Source: Lachnospiraceae bacterium (GTDB lineage Bacteria > Bacillota > Clostridia > Lachnospirales > Lachnospiraceae). From it: DNA of 64,000 bases. Positions 44,125-52,561 of this stretch are shown here, one piece after another. The stretch lies in contig JAILQX010000027.1 of the NCBI GenBank assembly GCA_024698705.1, positions 1 to 64,000 on the forward strand. Reading direction: 5' to 3'. The notes below the pieces were generated by a model. That model ran no database searches. It had not been told where the DNA came from and saw nothing but the letters and a program-made list of their open reading frames with translations. Made by a program: the position numbers and the translations under genes. Every line of letters starts with the position of its first letter. The stretch's first letter is position 1.

Positions 44125-46731
44125 ATGTATGCTAAGGATGTAAAAGAAGGAAAATCTCATAACTTATATACGCATGCCCTTTTGGCTGCATTGACGGTCA
44201 TATGCATGTTTGCGGTGTATCTTATCATTTGCCGTATCGCGCCTTTCGGTGACAGGACGTGGATGATATTTGACATGAAACGTCAATATGCCGATTTTTA
44301 TTCTTATTACAAAACATATTTCACAGGCAACGATATCTTATATTCATTTGCCATGTCTCTGGGATCGGGAGCAGTCGGTTTCTTTACCTACTACCTTTCG
44401 AGCCCGTGGCTTTTGCTAACCCTTTTTTTTGATAAAGCGCACATACCGGAAGCGGTTACCCTTATGACGACCGTCAAACTGGGCCTTGCCGCGTTCAATG
44501 CAAATCTGTTTCTGGATCATTACAGATACGACTGCAGTCTTGAAAAGGAAGACTATCCCGACAGGAGCATGACGGTTGTTTTTGCGATAAGTTATACCTT
44601 CTGTGCTTTTATCATTTCCAATATCATAAATCCTATGTGGCTCGATGTATTTTATCTGATGCCGCTTGTGATGCTCATGCTTGAGAGGCTGCTCGCCTCA
44701 AAGGGAAATATCGGTTATGTTCTCAGCCTTGCGTTCATGCTGCTCTGCAATTATTATATCTCTTTCATGGTATGCATTTTTATCGTGATGTGGGCGGTCT
44801 ACAGATGTATGATCAAGGGTAAAGGCATAAGATCGCTTGTAAGGACCGGCCTTTGTTCGTTGTGGGCGATCGCCGTGGATGCACTGCTCATGCTGCCAAC
44901 ATTTCTGGAACTTGCAAACAGTCCCAAGGATATAGTTAAACTCGGACTTAAGCTCACGAAGGGCAATCTGTCGGTTCCGACGGTATTGTCGAAGACATTT
45001 TTCATGGCATATGACAGTTATCAGACGATGACGGGAACACCGCTTGTGTATGCGGGAACCCTGGTCACGATCATGACAATTCTTTTTTATCTGAACAAAA
45101 AGATCCCTCTTGACGAAAAGCTGGGCATGGGAGTGATGATGCTCGTATTGATAGTCTCATTTTGCATAGACCGCATAAATCTGTGGTGGCATGCGGGTAT
45201 GGAACCCTCCGGTTATCCGTACAGGGAAGCTTTTCTTCTTGTATTTCTTGCCGTGATCTGCTCAAGCAGATGTGCGGGCAATATGGACGGGTTGAACAAA
45301 CGCAGGATAATGATCGCACTCGCTGTTGTATTGGGAATACTTGGTTATACGGCATCGGAACATTATGCTTATATGTCAAAGACGATGATCACGGCAAATG
45401 TTGTTCTCATCCTCGGTATATCGGTGCTGCTGATGCTCTGCTGCCTGTTTAACAGAGAGAGCATGTCGAGATATCTGGTAATCGTGGCCATGCTATTGTT
45501 CTGTATACAGATGCTGGAACTTACGGCAAATGCCGTTTTCATATATCATAAGCAGACATTTGATTCCGAGGAGCGGACCGGAGTCTACAGGAGAAAGGTG
45601 AGCCGCAGTGAAAGTGCCGTGAAATATATAAAAGATCATGATGATTCATGGTACAGGATGGAGAATCTGGATCCGAGAGAGCAGAACGATGCGGTGATGT
45701 ATGACTACAACGGCATCACACATTACAGTTCGGCGGGAACGCTCGATGTGAGACATTTCCTCGTCAGGCTAGGATTCAATGATGACACGCTTTATACCGA
45801 TTACGGTCGGGACAACACATGTCTGGCAGACTCTATATTAGGTATAAGATATGTGATCGACGGATCGGAAAACACCCATCCGGGTTATGAGATCATGGAT
45901 TTTAGCGGAGAAGACAGGGTGCTTAAGAATCCTTATGATCTTTCCGTAGCTATGGTCGTAAAGAATGTGAATGAAGATGAATATACAAACCCGTTTGATT
46001 ATCAGGAGGGAATTATCGGAAACATGGCCGGGGAGGAGCTTAAGGTATTTGACAGAGGCGAAGAACCGGTAAATATCTTCTACGCGGAGGACGGATCGTA
46101 TGTGGAAGAGTGCAGCTGGACGACCGCATGTGACGGTGAGGTGTTCTTCTATGCGGAAGGAATAGCCGACAGGATACAGAGCCTTGCGATCTACATGGAT
46201 GATGTATTGTTCACGGGCTATGGAAATGACAGCTGTATGAAGGTTTTAAATCTCGGATATCATGAAGCCGGAGATGAGATAGTGCTCAAGATAAAGGCTG
46301 ATTCTGAGGATGCGGATTTCGGTAAGGCAAGGTTTGTCAGTGAAGATATGGACGGACTCAGAAATGCGTATGACAGGTTGAAAGCTTCAAAAGCAGAAGT
46401 CACGGAACTCTCTTCATCAAAGCTTCTGATCACACTTCCGGAAACTGACGGAGAAGGATTACTGCTGACGATACCTTATGAGAAGAGTTGGAAAGCATAT
46501 GCGGACGGTAAGGAAGTCGGTATTGATAAGGCTTATGGTGCACTGATGTATATACCTCTTTCTCAGGTAAAGGGGACTGAAATAGAACTCAGATATATTC
46601 CGATGGGAATGAAGGCAGGCGCGGTGATAAGTATTATCGCTGTGATCATGCTTGCGGCCGATGCTGTTATTTGTTCAAAGAAGAGATCATGTGATATTCA
46701 ACATCGCGATCCCGTGAAAGAAGAAAATTAA
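44125..46731 (+). CDS. YfhO family membrane glycosyltransferase-like protein
   Basis: 868 residues. The first 470 hold about twelve membrane spans, starting with MFAVYLIICRIAPFGDRTWMIFDMKRQYADFYSYY and SLGSGAVGFFTYYLSSPWLLL, the YfhO family opening with its acidic first loop. A soluble region of about 320 residues follows (TGVYRRKVSRSESAVKYIK, YNGITHYSSAGTLDVRHFL, LGIRYVIDG), then a last span (AVISIIAVIMLAADAVICS). In Bacillus YfhO transfers GlcNAc to lipoteichoic acid. It diverges from the CsbB-like gene across about 125 bases, and its 3' end overlaps the convergent YdjC gene by 65 bases. Ribosome site is weak (AAGAAGGA, long spacing). Confidence 0.9.
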   Translation: MYAKDVKEGKSHNLYTHALLAALTVICMFAVYLIICRIAPFGDRTWMIFDMKRQYADFYSYYKTYFTGNDILYSFAMSLGSGAVGFFTYYLSSPWLLLTLFFDKAHIPEAVTLMTTVKLGLAAFNANLFLDHYRYDCSLEKEDYPDRSMTVVFAISYTFCAFIISNIINPMWLDVFYLMPLVMLMLERLLASKGNIGYVLSLAFMLLCNYYISFMVCIFIVMWAVYRCMIKGKGIRSLVRTGLCSLWAIAVDALLMLPTFLELANSPKDIVKLGLKLTKGNLSVPTVLSKTFFMAYDSYQTMTGTPLVYAGTLVTIMTILFYLNKKIPLDEKLGMGVMMLVLIVSFCIDRINLWWHAGMEPSGYPYREAFLLVFLAVICSSRCAGNMDGLNKRRIMIALAVVLGILGYTASEHYAYMSKTMITANVVLILGISVLLMLCCLFNRESMSRYLVIVAMLLFCIQMLELTANAVFIYHKQTFDSEERTGVYRRKVSRSESAVKYIKDHDDSWYRMENLDPREQNDAVMYDYNGITHYSSAGTLDVRHFLVRLGFNDDTLYTDYGRDNTCLADSILGIRYVIDGSENTHPGYEIMDFSGEDRVLKNPYDLSVAMVVKNVNEDEYTNPFDYQEGIIGNMAGEELKVFDRGEEPVNIFYAEDGSYVEECSWTTACDGEVFFYAEGIADRIQSLAIYMDDVLFTGYGNDSCMKVLNLGYHEAGDEIVLKIKADSEDADFGKARFVSEDMDGLRNAYDRLKASKAEVTELSSSKLLITLPETDGEGLLLTIPYEKSWKAYADGKEVGIDKAYGALMYIPLSQVKGTEIELRYIPMGMKAGAVISIIAVIMLAADAVICSKKRSCDIQHRDPVKEEN

Positions 46732-47533
46732 GATCATCCGGACCGAATTCTTCGCTCTTTTCCGATGTGGCCACGATACCCGGATGGCATAATATTTCAA
46801 GATATCTGTCCTTGCGTTTTGCATATTCCTGCATGCGCGGGGACAATTTTTTTACCCTTTCTTCATCCATATGACCGCTCATGATAAGGCCCCAGAGCAT
46901 GGTCTGCGGCAGTGAGTTGCGTCTGCAATAGGCAGAAACCCGATGTGAAAGGATATTGAGGATGATATTCTTAATGACATTTACAGCAGGGAATGTACCG
47001 CATATACCTTTGGTGATAAAGAACATGAACAAAGGCTCCCTTGAATTGCGGATGAATTCGAGATCTTTTTTCAGGCCGAGCTCGTCAACAGCCTCGGTCA
47101 TGGCTTCAAAAACCACGGGGATCATATGCGTATGCACATGACTGTCCAGCCGGAGCGGGAGTTTGACGCACAAAGCATCACAGACCCTGCTTATCTGGGC
47201 TTTGATCTCTTCTTTTATTTCATTTTTAAGCCTTTGACGTGATCGGCCCGGAATATGGGATGATACAAAAAGACTTCCCCATGTGCGGTTCTGGGGAGCA
47301 TTATCCTGTGAAAGGAGCATTCCGTCAATGAGATTTATATGAACGGAAATAAGAGGCTTCTTGGCCCACTTATCCCAATGTCTGTTAAGTTCGGCCATAC
47401 ACTCGTCAAAATGACTCATGTTTGCGATGATGCTTATACTGTCGAGCTGACCGGAATCTATCAACTCCAGCATTCTCGATGAATTATTGGGTGAAACGGC
47501 ATAATCGTCGCCGTGATAGTCCAAAGTATACAT
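46667..47533 (-). CDS. YdjC/ChbG-like polysaccharide deacetylase
   Basis: 288 residues from the ATG at 47533. The frame is open further upstream through the previous gene, but the family start is YTLDYHGDDYAVSPNNSSRML, with metal ligands in the first Asp-Asp pair. RLDSHVHTHMIPVVFEAM gives the His-x-His metal site (about residue 125), and LEILCHPGIVA a further His near the end. ChbG removes acetyl from chito-oligosaccharides; the exact substrate here is unknown. It starts one base after the LacI-GGDEF gene stop, so the two are co-transcribed. Its last 65 bases overlap the 3' end of the YfhO gene on the other strand. Confidence 0.88.
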   Translation of the reverse strand: MYTLDYHGDDYAVSPNNSSRMLELIDSGQLDSISIIANMSHFDECMAELNRHWDKWAKKPLISVHINLIDGMLLSQDNAPQNRTWGSLFVSSHIPGRSRQRLKNEIKEEIKAQISRVCDALCVKLPLRLDSHVHTHMIPVVFEAMTEAVDELGLKKDLEFIRNSREPLFMFFITKGICGTFPAVNVIKNIILNILSHRVSAYCRRNSLPQTMLWGLIMSGHMDEERVKKLSPRMQEYAKRKDRYLEILCHPGIVATSEKSEEFGPDDLNFLLSRDRDVEYHMISSLNK

Positions 47534-47534
47534 T

Positions 47535-49454
47535 TTACCGTTCCTGTTCGGCGGCAGCTTTATCCTTAAGCATCTGCTTATAGGCCGCCTTCTTTTCATA
47601 CATGATCTTATCAGCCTTCTGGAAATACGTACTGAAGGATGTGGCCGAACCATGCGGAATGGTGACGACACCGACGCTCACATGAAGCTTATAGGGAACA
47701 TCCATGAGCTCGTTTTCTATCTCGATGGCCTTGTTCAGATCGGGTTCAAAGGTTTCATGACGGTTCGGATCGGTCTCAGATGTAAGGATTGCGGCAAATT
47801 CATCGCCACCGTATCGCGCTACAACCTCACCCGGAGAAATGACTGATTTGAGCGCTCTGGCAACGGCACAGAGGCAGGCATCTCCGTGATTGTGTCCGAA
47901 GGTGTCATTGATATACTTGAGTCCGTCCATGTCAACGCTGACAACACTGATATAGAGGCTTCGTCTCTTGGCCCTGTCAAGGATGAGCGTAAGTTCCTGT
48001 TCATAGCCTCTCCTGTTATTGATGCCGGTCAGGGGATCGATCAGGTACATCTTTTTGATCTCTTCCATGCCGAGATATTTCTCACGGACATTGAAATCGT
48101 CTATTGCATTACCGAGTGAAACAACATACGACTGGGTAAAATGGAAGGGCCATTCATCCTTGGGATATACCGAAACCATGTAGCCGTAGCATTTGTTCTG
48201 GCTGTGGATAGGATTTACGTAGTAGAGCATGGGCTTGGGCGTATTCATGTATTCTTCCGGAAGGATATTTCTTCTGGGGAAGGTGATATCGGGACTTTCG
48301 TAATTCTTCGAGGTATCCCTGTAGAAGATACGTTTGAGGACCATCTCCTGCGTATATTCATTGACTTTCTCAACGGGACGTTCCAATGCATGGAAAGCGT
48401 CGTCGCAGAGGCAAATATATGCATAATCGGCATAATTGTATTCGAAATAAGAATCTGCCGTATTGAGGATCGTATCAACATCAAAAGCAACCTGATAGCT
48501 GTTGTACATGAATACATTCATGTCAACACCGTAATAATGCCTGGTCAGACGTTTGAATGAGATCTCAAGATTGTCATTGCTGTCACAATGACCGCAGCCG
48601 CAGCTCTGTCTGAAAATAGGAGTCGCATTGACACGCTGTGTCTTGGGAACATTCTCACCGGTTATGGCTCTGTGCAATGTCTGCATGGCAAGCCGGCCGA
48701 ATTTGTCTATGGAAGGTTCAAGAGTGGTGACAGGTACGATGCATGTACCGGATTCATCCTCATTATCAAAGCCGGATATGCATATGTCTTCGGGAATGCG
48801 TATACCTCTGGATACCAGTTCCTCGATAAGAGCCGTAGCCATGAAATCATTGGCGCAGACGATGGCCTGCGGCATCTTTTCGCGCTCGACCGTAAAGAAA
48901 TCTGCGGCTTCCTTACATTGATTCTTCCAGTAATTGCCGTAGAATACCATGTCGGAATTGACTTCCAGACCTGCCTCGAGCATTGCCTCCTCATAGCCGC
49001 GGTAACGCTCCCTGGCATCCTGAAGATCCCAGCGGCCCGTCATGTGGCAGATATCCGTGAAGCCGTGCTTCTCTATAAAATGCTTTGTCATGCCCTTTAT
49101 GGCCTCGCGGTCATCGAGCATGATATCGTAAAAACGTTCCGATTCGCCTTTTAAATATACGACCGGGCAACGTGCCTTGGCACTCAGGTAGTCATATACG
49201 ATCTTCGGCATATTGTCTATATTGAACAGTGTTTCATCAACAATAAAGCCCGCAAATGCATCAAGCACAGGTATTTTGTACACGCTTATCTCACCCTCGG
49301 CATACAGCAGTATACCGCGGTCATAAGTTCCGTAATTTGCAAATACAAACACATCATAATCGTGCTTGACAGCTTCCTCATATATATTGCGGACCAGGAT
49401 AGAAGAGTATGTAGCATCCTGTTCACCTACGATAAGACCTATTTTTTTTCTCAT
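47535..49454 (-). CDS. LacI-type sensor domain fused to GGDEF diguanylate cyclase
   Basis: 639 residues. Residues 1-285 are a periplasmic-binding-protein-like sugar-sensing domain of the LacI regulator type (KIGLIVGEQDATYSSILVRNIYEEA; HMTGRWDLQDARERYRGYEEAML; AIVCANDFMATALIEELVSRGIRIPEDICISGFDNE). There is no helix-turn-helix before it and no signal peptide, so it should be cytoplasmic. A middle region of about 170 residues looks like a GAF-type sensor. The GGDEF domain comes last (DPLTGINNRRGYEQEL, VDMDGLKYINDTFGHNHGD, VARYGGDEFAAIL), with an intact active motif and no clear RxxD inhibitory site. It probably converts sensing of a small ligand, likely a sugar, into cyclic di-GMP. Confidence 0.9.
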   Translation of the reverse strand: MRKKIGLIVGEQDATYSSILVRNIYEEAVKHDYDVFVFANYGTYDRGILLYAEGEISVYKIPVLDAFAGFIVDETLFNIDNMPKIVYDYLSAKARCPVVYLKGESERFYDIMLDDREAIKGMTKHFIEKHGFTDICHMTGRWDLQDARERYRGYEEAMLEAGLEVNSDMVFYGNYWKNQCKEAADFFTVEREKMPQAIVCANDFMATALIEELVSRGIRIPEDICISGFDNEDESGTCIVPVTTLEPSIDKFGRLAMQTLHRAITGENVPKTQRVNATPIFRQSCGCGHCDSNDNLEISFKRLTRHYYGVDMNVFMYNSYQVAFDVDTILNTADSYFEYNYADYAYICLCDDAFHALERPVEKVNEYTQEMVLKRIFYRDTSKNYESPDITFPRRNILPEEYMNTPKPMLYYVNPIHSQNKCYGYMVSVYPKDEWPFHFTQSYVVSLGNAIDDFNVREKYLGMEEIKKMYLIDPLTGINNRRGYEQELTLILDRAKRRSLYISVVSVDMDGLKYINDTFGHNHGDACLCAVARALKSVISPGEVVARYGGDEFAAILTSETDPNRHETFEPDLNKAIEIENELMDVPYKLHVSVGVVTIPHGSATSFSTYFQKADKIMYEKKAAYKQMLKDKAAAEQER

Positions 49455-49600
49455 GATGATCAGTCCCGTAAATACGTGTGTCAGTTATTACATACTAACA
49501 TTTTATCAAATGATCACCCTGTCAACAAGAGAAAACATAGGTATTCGAGAACTTTTTTGGAAAAACGATAAACATATGAAAATTAAAGAAATATATGGAC

Positions 49601-49668
49601 TTTACATTTCAAAATAAGTTGGTTATAATGGTACGGTACTGGTATACAAGTGGCTATGGTATACTAGT
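49601..49668 (+). promoter_or_regulatory. gntR promoter with two UxuR-like operators
   Basis: TTTACA (49601-49606), 17 bases, TATAAT (49624-49629), with RNA starting near 49636. Two palindromic sites follow: ACTGGTATACAAGT (49638-49651) and TATGGTATACTAGT (49655-49668), with centres 17 bases apart. Both share the GGTATAC core of the E. coli UxuR/ExuR operators. Placement over the start of transcription indicates self-repression. Confidence 0.8.
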
Positions 49669-49718
49669 ACACATCCTGTCCGACAGGCGTGGGAATGAAA
49701 TGATAATGGAGACGGACC

Positions 49719-50408
49719 ATGAAAACAGTAGAAAAATTACCTACCGAAACGGCGAGGGAATATGCACTCAGAGCGATCAAGGAAAATATCATTTCGCTTG
49801 ATCTGGCGCCGGGAACGGGGATCAGTGAGAATGAGATCGCCAGCTTTCTCGGTGTGAGCAGGACACCCGTAAGGGAGTCGATCCAGGAATTGAGCAAGGC
49901 ATCCATAATCGAGATCTATCCCCAGAAGGGCAGCTATGTATCACTGATCGACTCACAGTATGTGGAAGAAGCGGTATTCTTAAGGACCGTTCTTGATACA
50001 GCCGTTATAGAAGAGGCCTGTGATCTTGCCACAGAAGCGGATATACAGAAGATTGAGGACAATGTGGCATTGCAGGAGTTCTATCTTCAGAACTATGCTA
50101 CGGACAAGATATATGTCCTGGACAATGAATTCCACAGACTGATCTACGTGGCAGCGAGAAAAGAGACGATACACGCCATGAGATCGACGATACTCATTCA
50201 TTTTGACAGACTACGTTCATTGTCGATGATGACGGTCAAGGATACAAAGATAGTCAACGATCATCGCCTGATGCTCGATGCGATCAAGAACAAGGACAAG
50301 GAAACGGCAAAACAGCTCGTCGAAAAACACCTCAACCGATATCGTATAGATGAGGAAGCGATAAGGGCAAGCCATCCCGAATATTTTAAGGTCAGTGAAA
50401 ATATGTGA
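49719..50408 (+). CDS. GntR/FadR-type regulator of uronate use
   Basis: 229 residues. The N-terminal winged helix is EYALRAIKENIISLDLAPGTGISENEIASFLGVSRTPVRESIQEL, a textbook GntR pattern. The C-terminal FCD domain has metal and ligand residues in LDNEFHRLIY, NDHRLMLDAIK and VEKHLNRYR. UxuR, ExuR and KdgR-like proteins belong to this subgroup. It is transcribed ahead of the importer and uronate genes. Shared operator sites on its own and the importer promoter support a repressor that is released by a pathway intermediate; which one is not shown by sequence. Confidence 0.88.
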   Translation: MKTVEKLPTETAREYALRAIKENIISLDLAPGTGISENEIASFLGVSRTPVRESIQELSKASIIEIYPQKGSYVSLIDSQYVEEAVFLRTVLDTAVIEEACDLATEADIQKIEDNVALQEFYLQNYATDKIYVLDNEFHRLIYVAARKETIHAMRSTILIHFDRLRSLSMMTVKDTKIVNDHRLMLDAIKNKDKETAKQLVEKHLNRYRIDEEAIRASHPEYFKVSENM

Positions 50409-50465
50409 ATGCTTTAACTTTCAAAAGTGATGGTTTAAAAGTCAGCATATAAAAGATTATTGTGC

Positions 50466-50504
50466 AAAACAACCAAATTCGATATATGAATTTGGTTGTT
50501 TTTT
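50466..50504 (+). terminator. Terminator after the GntR gene
   Basis: A long stem (AAAACAACCAAATTC with GAATTTGGTTGTTTT, seven-base loop) leads into a T-run. It separates the regulator from the importer operon. Confidence 0.93.
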
Positions 50505-50509
50505 GCGTT

Positions 50510-50552
50510 TAGACAAAAATATTTTAGTGTGCTAATATACTTGTATACTAGT
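50510..50552 (+). promoter_or_regulatory. Importer-operon promoter with operator
   Basis: TAGACA (50510-50515), 17 bases, TAATAT (50533-50538), with ACTTGTATACTAGT (50539-50552) directly after. This third copy of the GTATAC palindrome links the importer to the upstream GntR protein. Confidence 0.8.
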
Positions 50553-50591
50553 CGAAAAGAAGACGGGATTTTTATCTTTGGAGGTGTTCTG

Positions 50592-51551
50592 ATGAGCGCA
50601 AAGACAAAAGAGCAAAAGTATAAAGCGCCCAAACAGCATGTTAACTGGAAGGTATATCTTAAGAGATACTGGCAGCTGTACGCATTGCTGTTCCTTCCGA
50701 TGGCATATCTTCTTTTGTTCAGATATGTACCGATGAGATACGTTATCATCGCATTTAAGAAATACAGTATCGTACAGAAAATAGGGGAGATGCCCTGGGC
50801 CAAGAACCATGGCATGCAGTATTTTATCCAGGCTTTCCACAACAAGGATTTTATAAATGCATTAAGAAATACGGTCATGTTGAATCTCCTCGATCTTGTT
50901 GTAGGTTTTCCTATACCGATCATATTTGCATTGATCCTTAACGAATTACCGTTCAAGAGATTTAAAAAGACTGTACAGACGATCGCATATATGCCCCATT
51001 TCCTTTCATGGGTCATCATCTACGGATTGGCTATACAGCTGTTCACTCCCACAAACGGACTTGTGAACATGTTCATAGAAAAACTCGGAGGAGAGGCGGT
51101 ACCTTTCCTGAATGAACCGACACATTGGGTGGCAACATATATCTTCCTCGGAGTATGGCAGAGTTTCGGCTGGAACTCGATCGTATATCTGGCAGCAATA
51201 GCAGGTATCTCGCCTGAACTGTATGAAGCGGCCAGTGTTGACGGTGCAGGAAGATTTTCAAAGATATGGCATATTACATTGCCGGGTATCCGCGGAACCA
51301 TAGTTACATTGCTTGTCATGGCTCTCGGTAACATCATCGGTTCGGGATTCGACAGACCGTTTGCTCTTGCAAACAACCTGGTAATGAAGTACGGCGAGGT
51401 TATCTCGACCTTCGTATACAAAAACGGTATCAAAGGTTTACAGTTCTCACTCACGACAGCAGTCGGACTCTTCCAGTCCGTTGTCGGAGTATTCTTCTTA
51501 CTGTTTGCGAACTGGCTTGCCCGCAAGCTCGGCGAGCGAGGAATATGGTAG
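50592..51551 (+). CDS. ABC sugar permease, LplB-type
   Basis: 319-residue inner-membrane subunit of a carbohydrate importer. The frame is open upstream, but the start is at 50592 with GGAGGTG well placed. Six spans begin with YWQLYALLFLPMAYLLLFRYVPM. The EAA loop that docks the ATPase reads YEAASVDGAGRFSKIWHITLPGI (about residue 215). The N-terminal ALLFLPxxxLLLFRYxPM pattern marks the LplB group, which serves oligosaccharides such as aldouronates. No ATPase gene lies in the operon, so a shared MsmX-like ATPase is expected elsewhere. Confidence 0.9.
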   Translation: MSAKTKEQKYKAPKQHVNWKVYLKRYWQLYALLFLPMAYLLLFRYVPMRYVIIAFKKYSIVQKIGEMPWAKNHGMQYFIQAFHNKDFINALRNTVMLNLLDLVVGFPIPIIFALILNELPFKRFKKTVQTIAYMPHFLSWVIIYGLAIQLFTPTNGLVNMFIEKLGGEAVPFLNEPTHWVATYIFLGVWQSFGWNSIVYLAAIAGISPELYEAASVDGAGRFSKIWHITLPGIRGTIVTLLVMALGNIIGSGFDRPFALANNLVMKYGEVISTFVYKNGIKGLQFSLTTAVGLFQSVVGVFFLLFANWLARKLGERGIW

Positions 51552-51563
51552 GAGGTGTGCGGC

Positions 51564-52493
51564 ATGAGTGAGACAAAAAGAATAAATAAAAGAAAAAACA
51601 AACAAGCCGATGAGGTTACAAGGATAATCAAATCAAAGTCGACAAGAAGAGGCGATATGGTCTTCGTTATCATCTGTGTGTTTATCAGTGCGATATGCCT
51701 CATACCGATGATAAACCTGCTGGCCAGATCACTTTCGGAAACAGATTTCCTTGTAAAGCATGAGGTTTACCTCTGGCCCAAGGGCTGGAACATTGAAGCT
51801 TATTCGACAGTGCTCAGTGACCCTAAGTACTTAAAGTCATTCGGATGGACGGCATTGCTCACACTTATATGTACGTTGCTTTCGCTGACGATGACGATGC
51901 TTTGTGCTTACCCGCTTATATATGAAAAACTCAAGGGAAGAGGCATCTTCAACATAATCATTACGATCACGATGTTCTTCAATGCGGGAACGATACCCAA
52001 CTACCTGTTGATGAAGGATTTAAACCTTCTGGATAATCCGCTTGTATTGATCGTTCCGAGTTGTCTGAGCATATACAACATGATCATCATGAGAAGCTTC
52101 TTCTACGGCATACCGGATTCGCTAAGGGAATCCGCCGAGATTGACGGAGCGAGCTTCTTCAGGATACTGATAAGCATCTACATGCCGCTTTCAAAGCCTG
52201 TTATGGCTACGTTGGCTCTGTTCTATGCGGTAGGAAGATGGAACGGTTATTCGGATGCATTGATGTACATGAAAGATAAGAGATTCTATCCCTTGCAGCT
52301 TTTGCTTTACAACATCCTCAACAATATCAACAGCGTTGAGGTTGCAACACAGGAAGGTTTCTCGACACCGGGTCTTGCAGACTCACTGAAGGCTGCGATC
52401 GTTATGTTCTCGACGATACCGATCCTCTGCATATATCCTTTCCTGCAGAAATACTTTATCCACGGCGTAACACTCGGCGCCGTAAAGGAATAG
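51564..52493 (+). CDS. ABC sugar permease, LplC/YtcP-type
   Basis: 309 residues. The ATG at 51564 is used, since AGGAGG lies nine to fourteen bases before it, while the in-frame GTG at 51555 is too close. Six spans start with DMVFVIICVFISAICLIPMINLLARSLS. The EAA loop is LRESAEIDGASFFRILISIYMPLSKPV (about residue 195). MWxGYSDALMYMKD-like GRWNGYSDALMYMKDKRFYPLQLLL is typical of the LplC group. It pairs with the preceding permease, 12 bases upstream, to form the membrane channel. Confidence 0.9.
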   Translation: MSETKRINKRKNKQADEVTRIIKSKSTRRGDMVFVIICVFISAICLIPMINLLARSLSETDFLVKHEVYLWPKGWNIEAYSTVLSDPKYLKSFGWTALLTLICTLLSLTMTMLCAYPLIYEKLKGRGIFNIIITITMFFNAGTIPNYLLMKDLNLLDNPLVLIVPSCLSIYNMIIMRSFFYGIPDSLRESAEIDGASFFRILISIYMPLSKPVMATLALFYAVGRWNGYSDALMYMKDKRFYPLQLLLYNILNNINSVEVATQEGFSTPGLADSLKAAIVMFSTIPILCIYPFLQKYFIHGVTLGAVKE

Positions 52494-52561
52494 TTTTAGT
52501 TACGGAATAACCGGCCGGGCCGTTTATTCATAGATCATTAATCCAAAATGGGAGGTATAAA

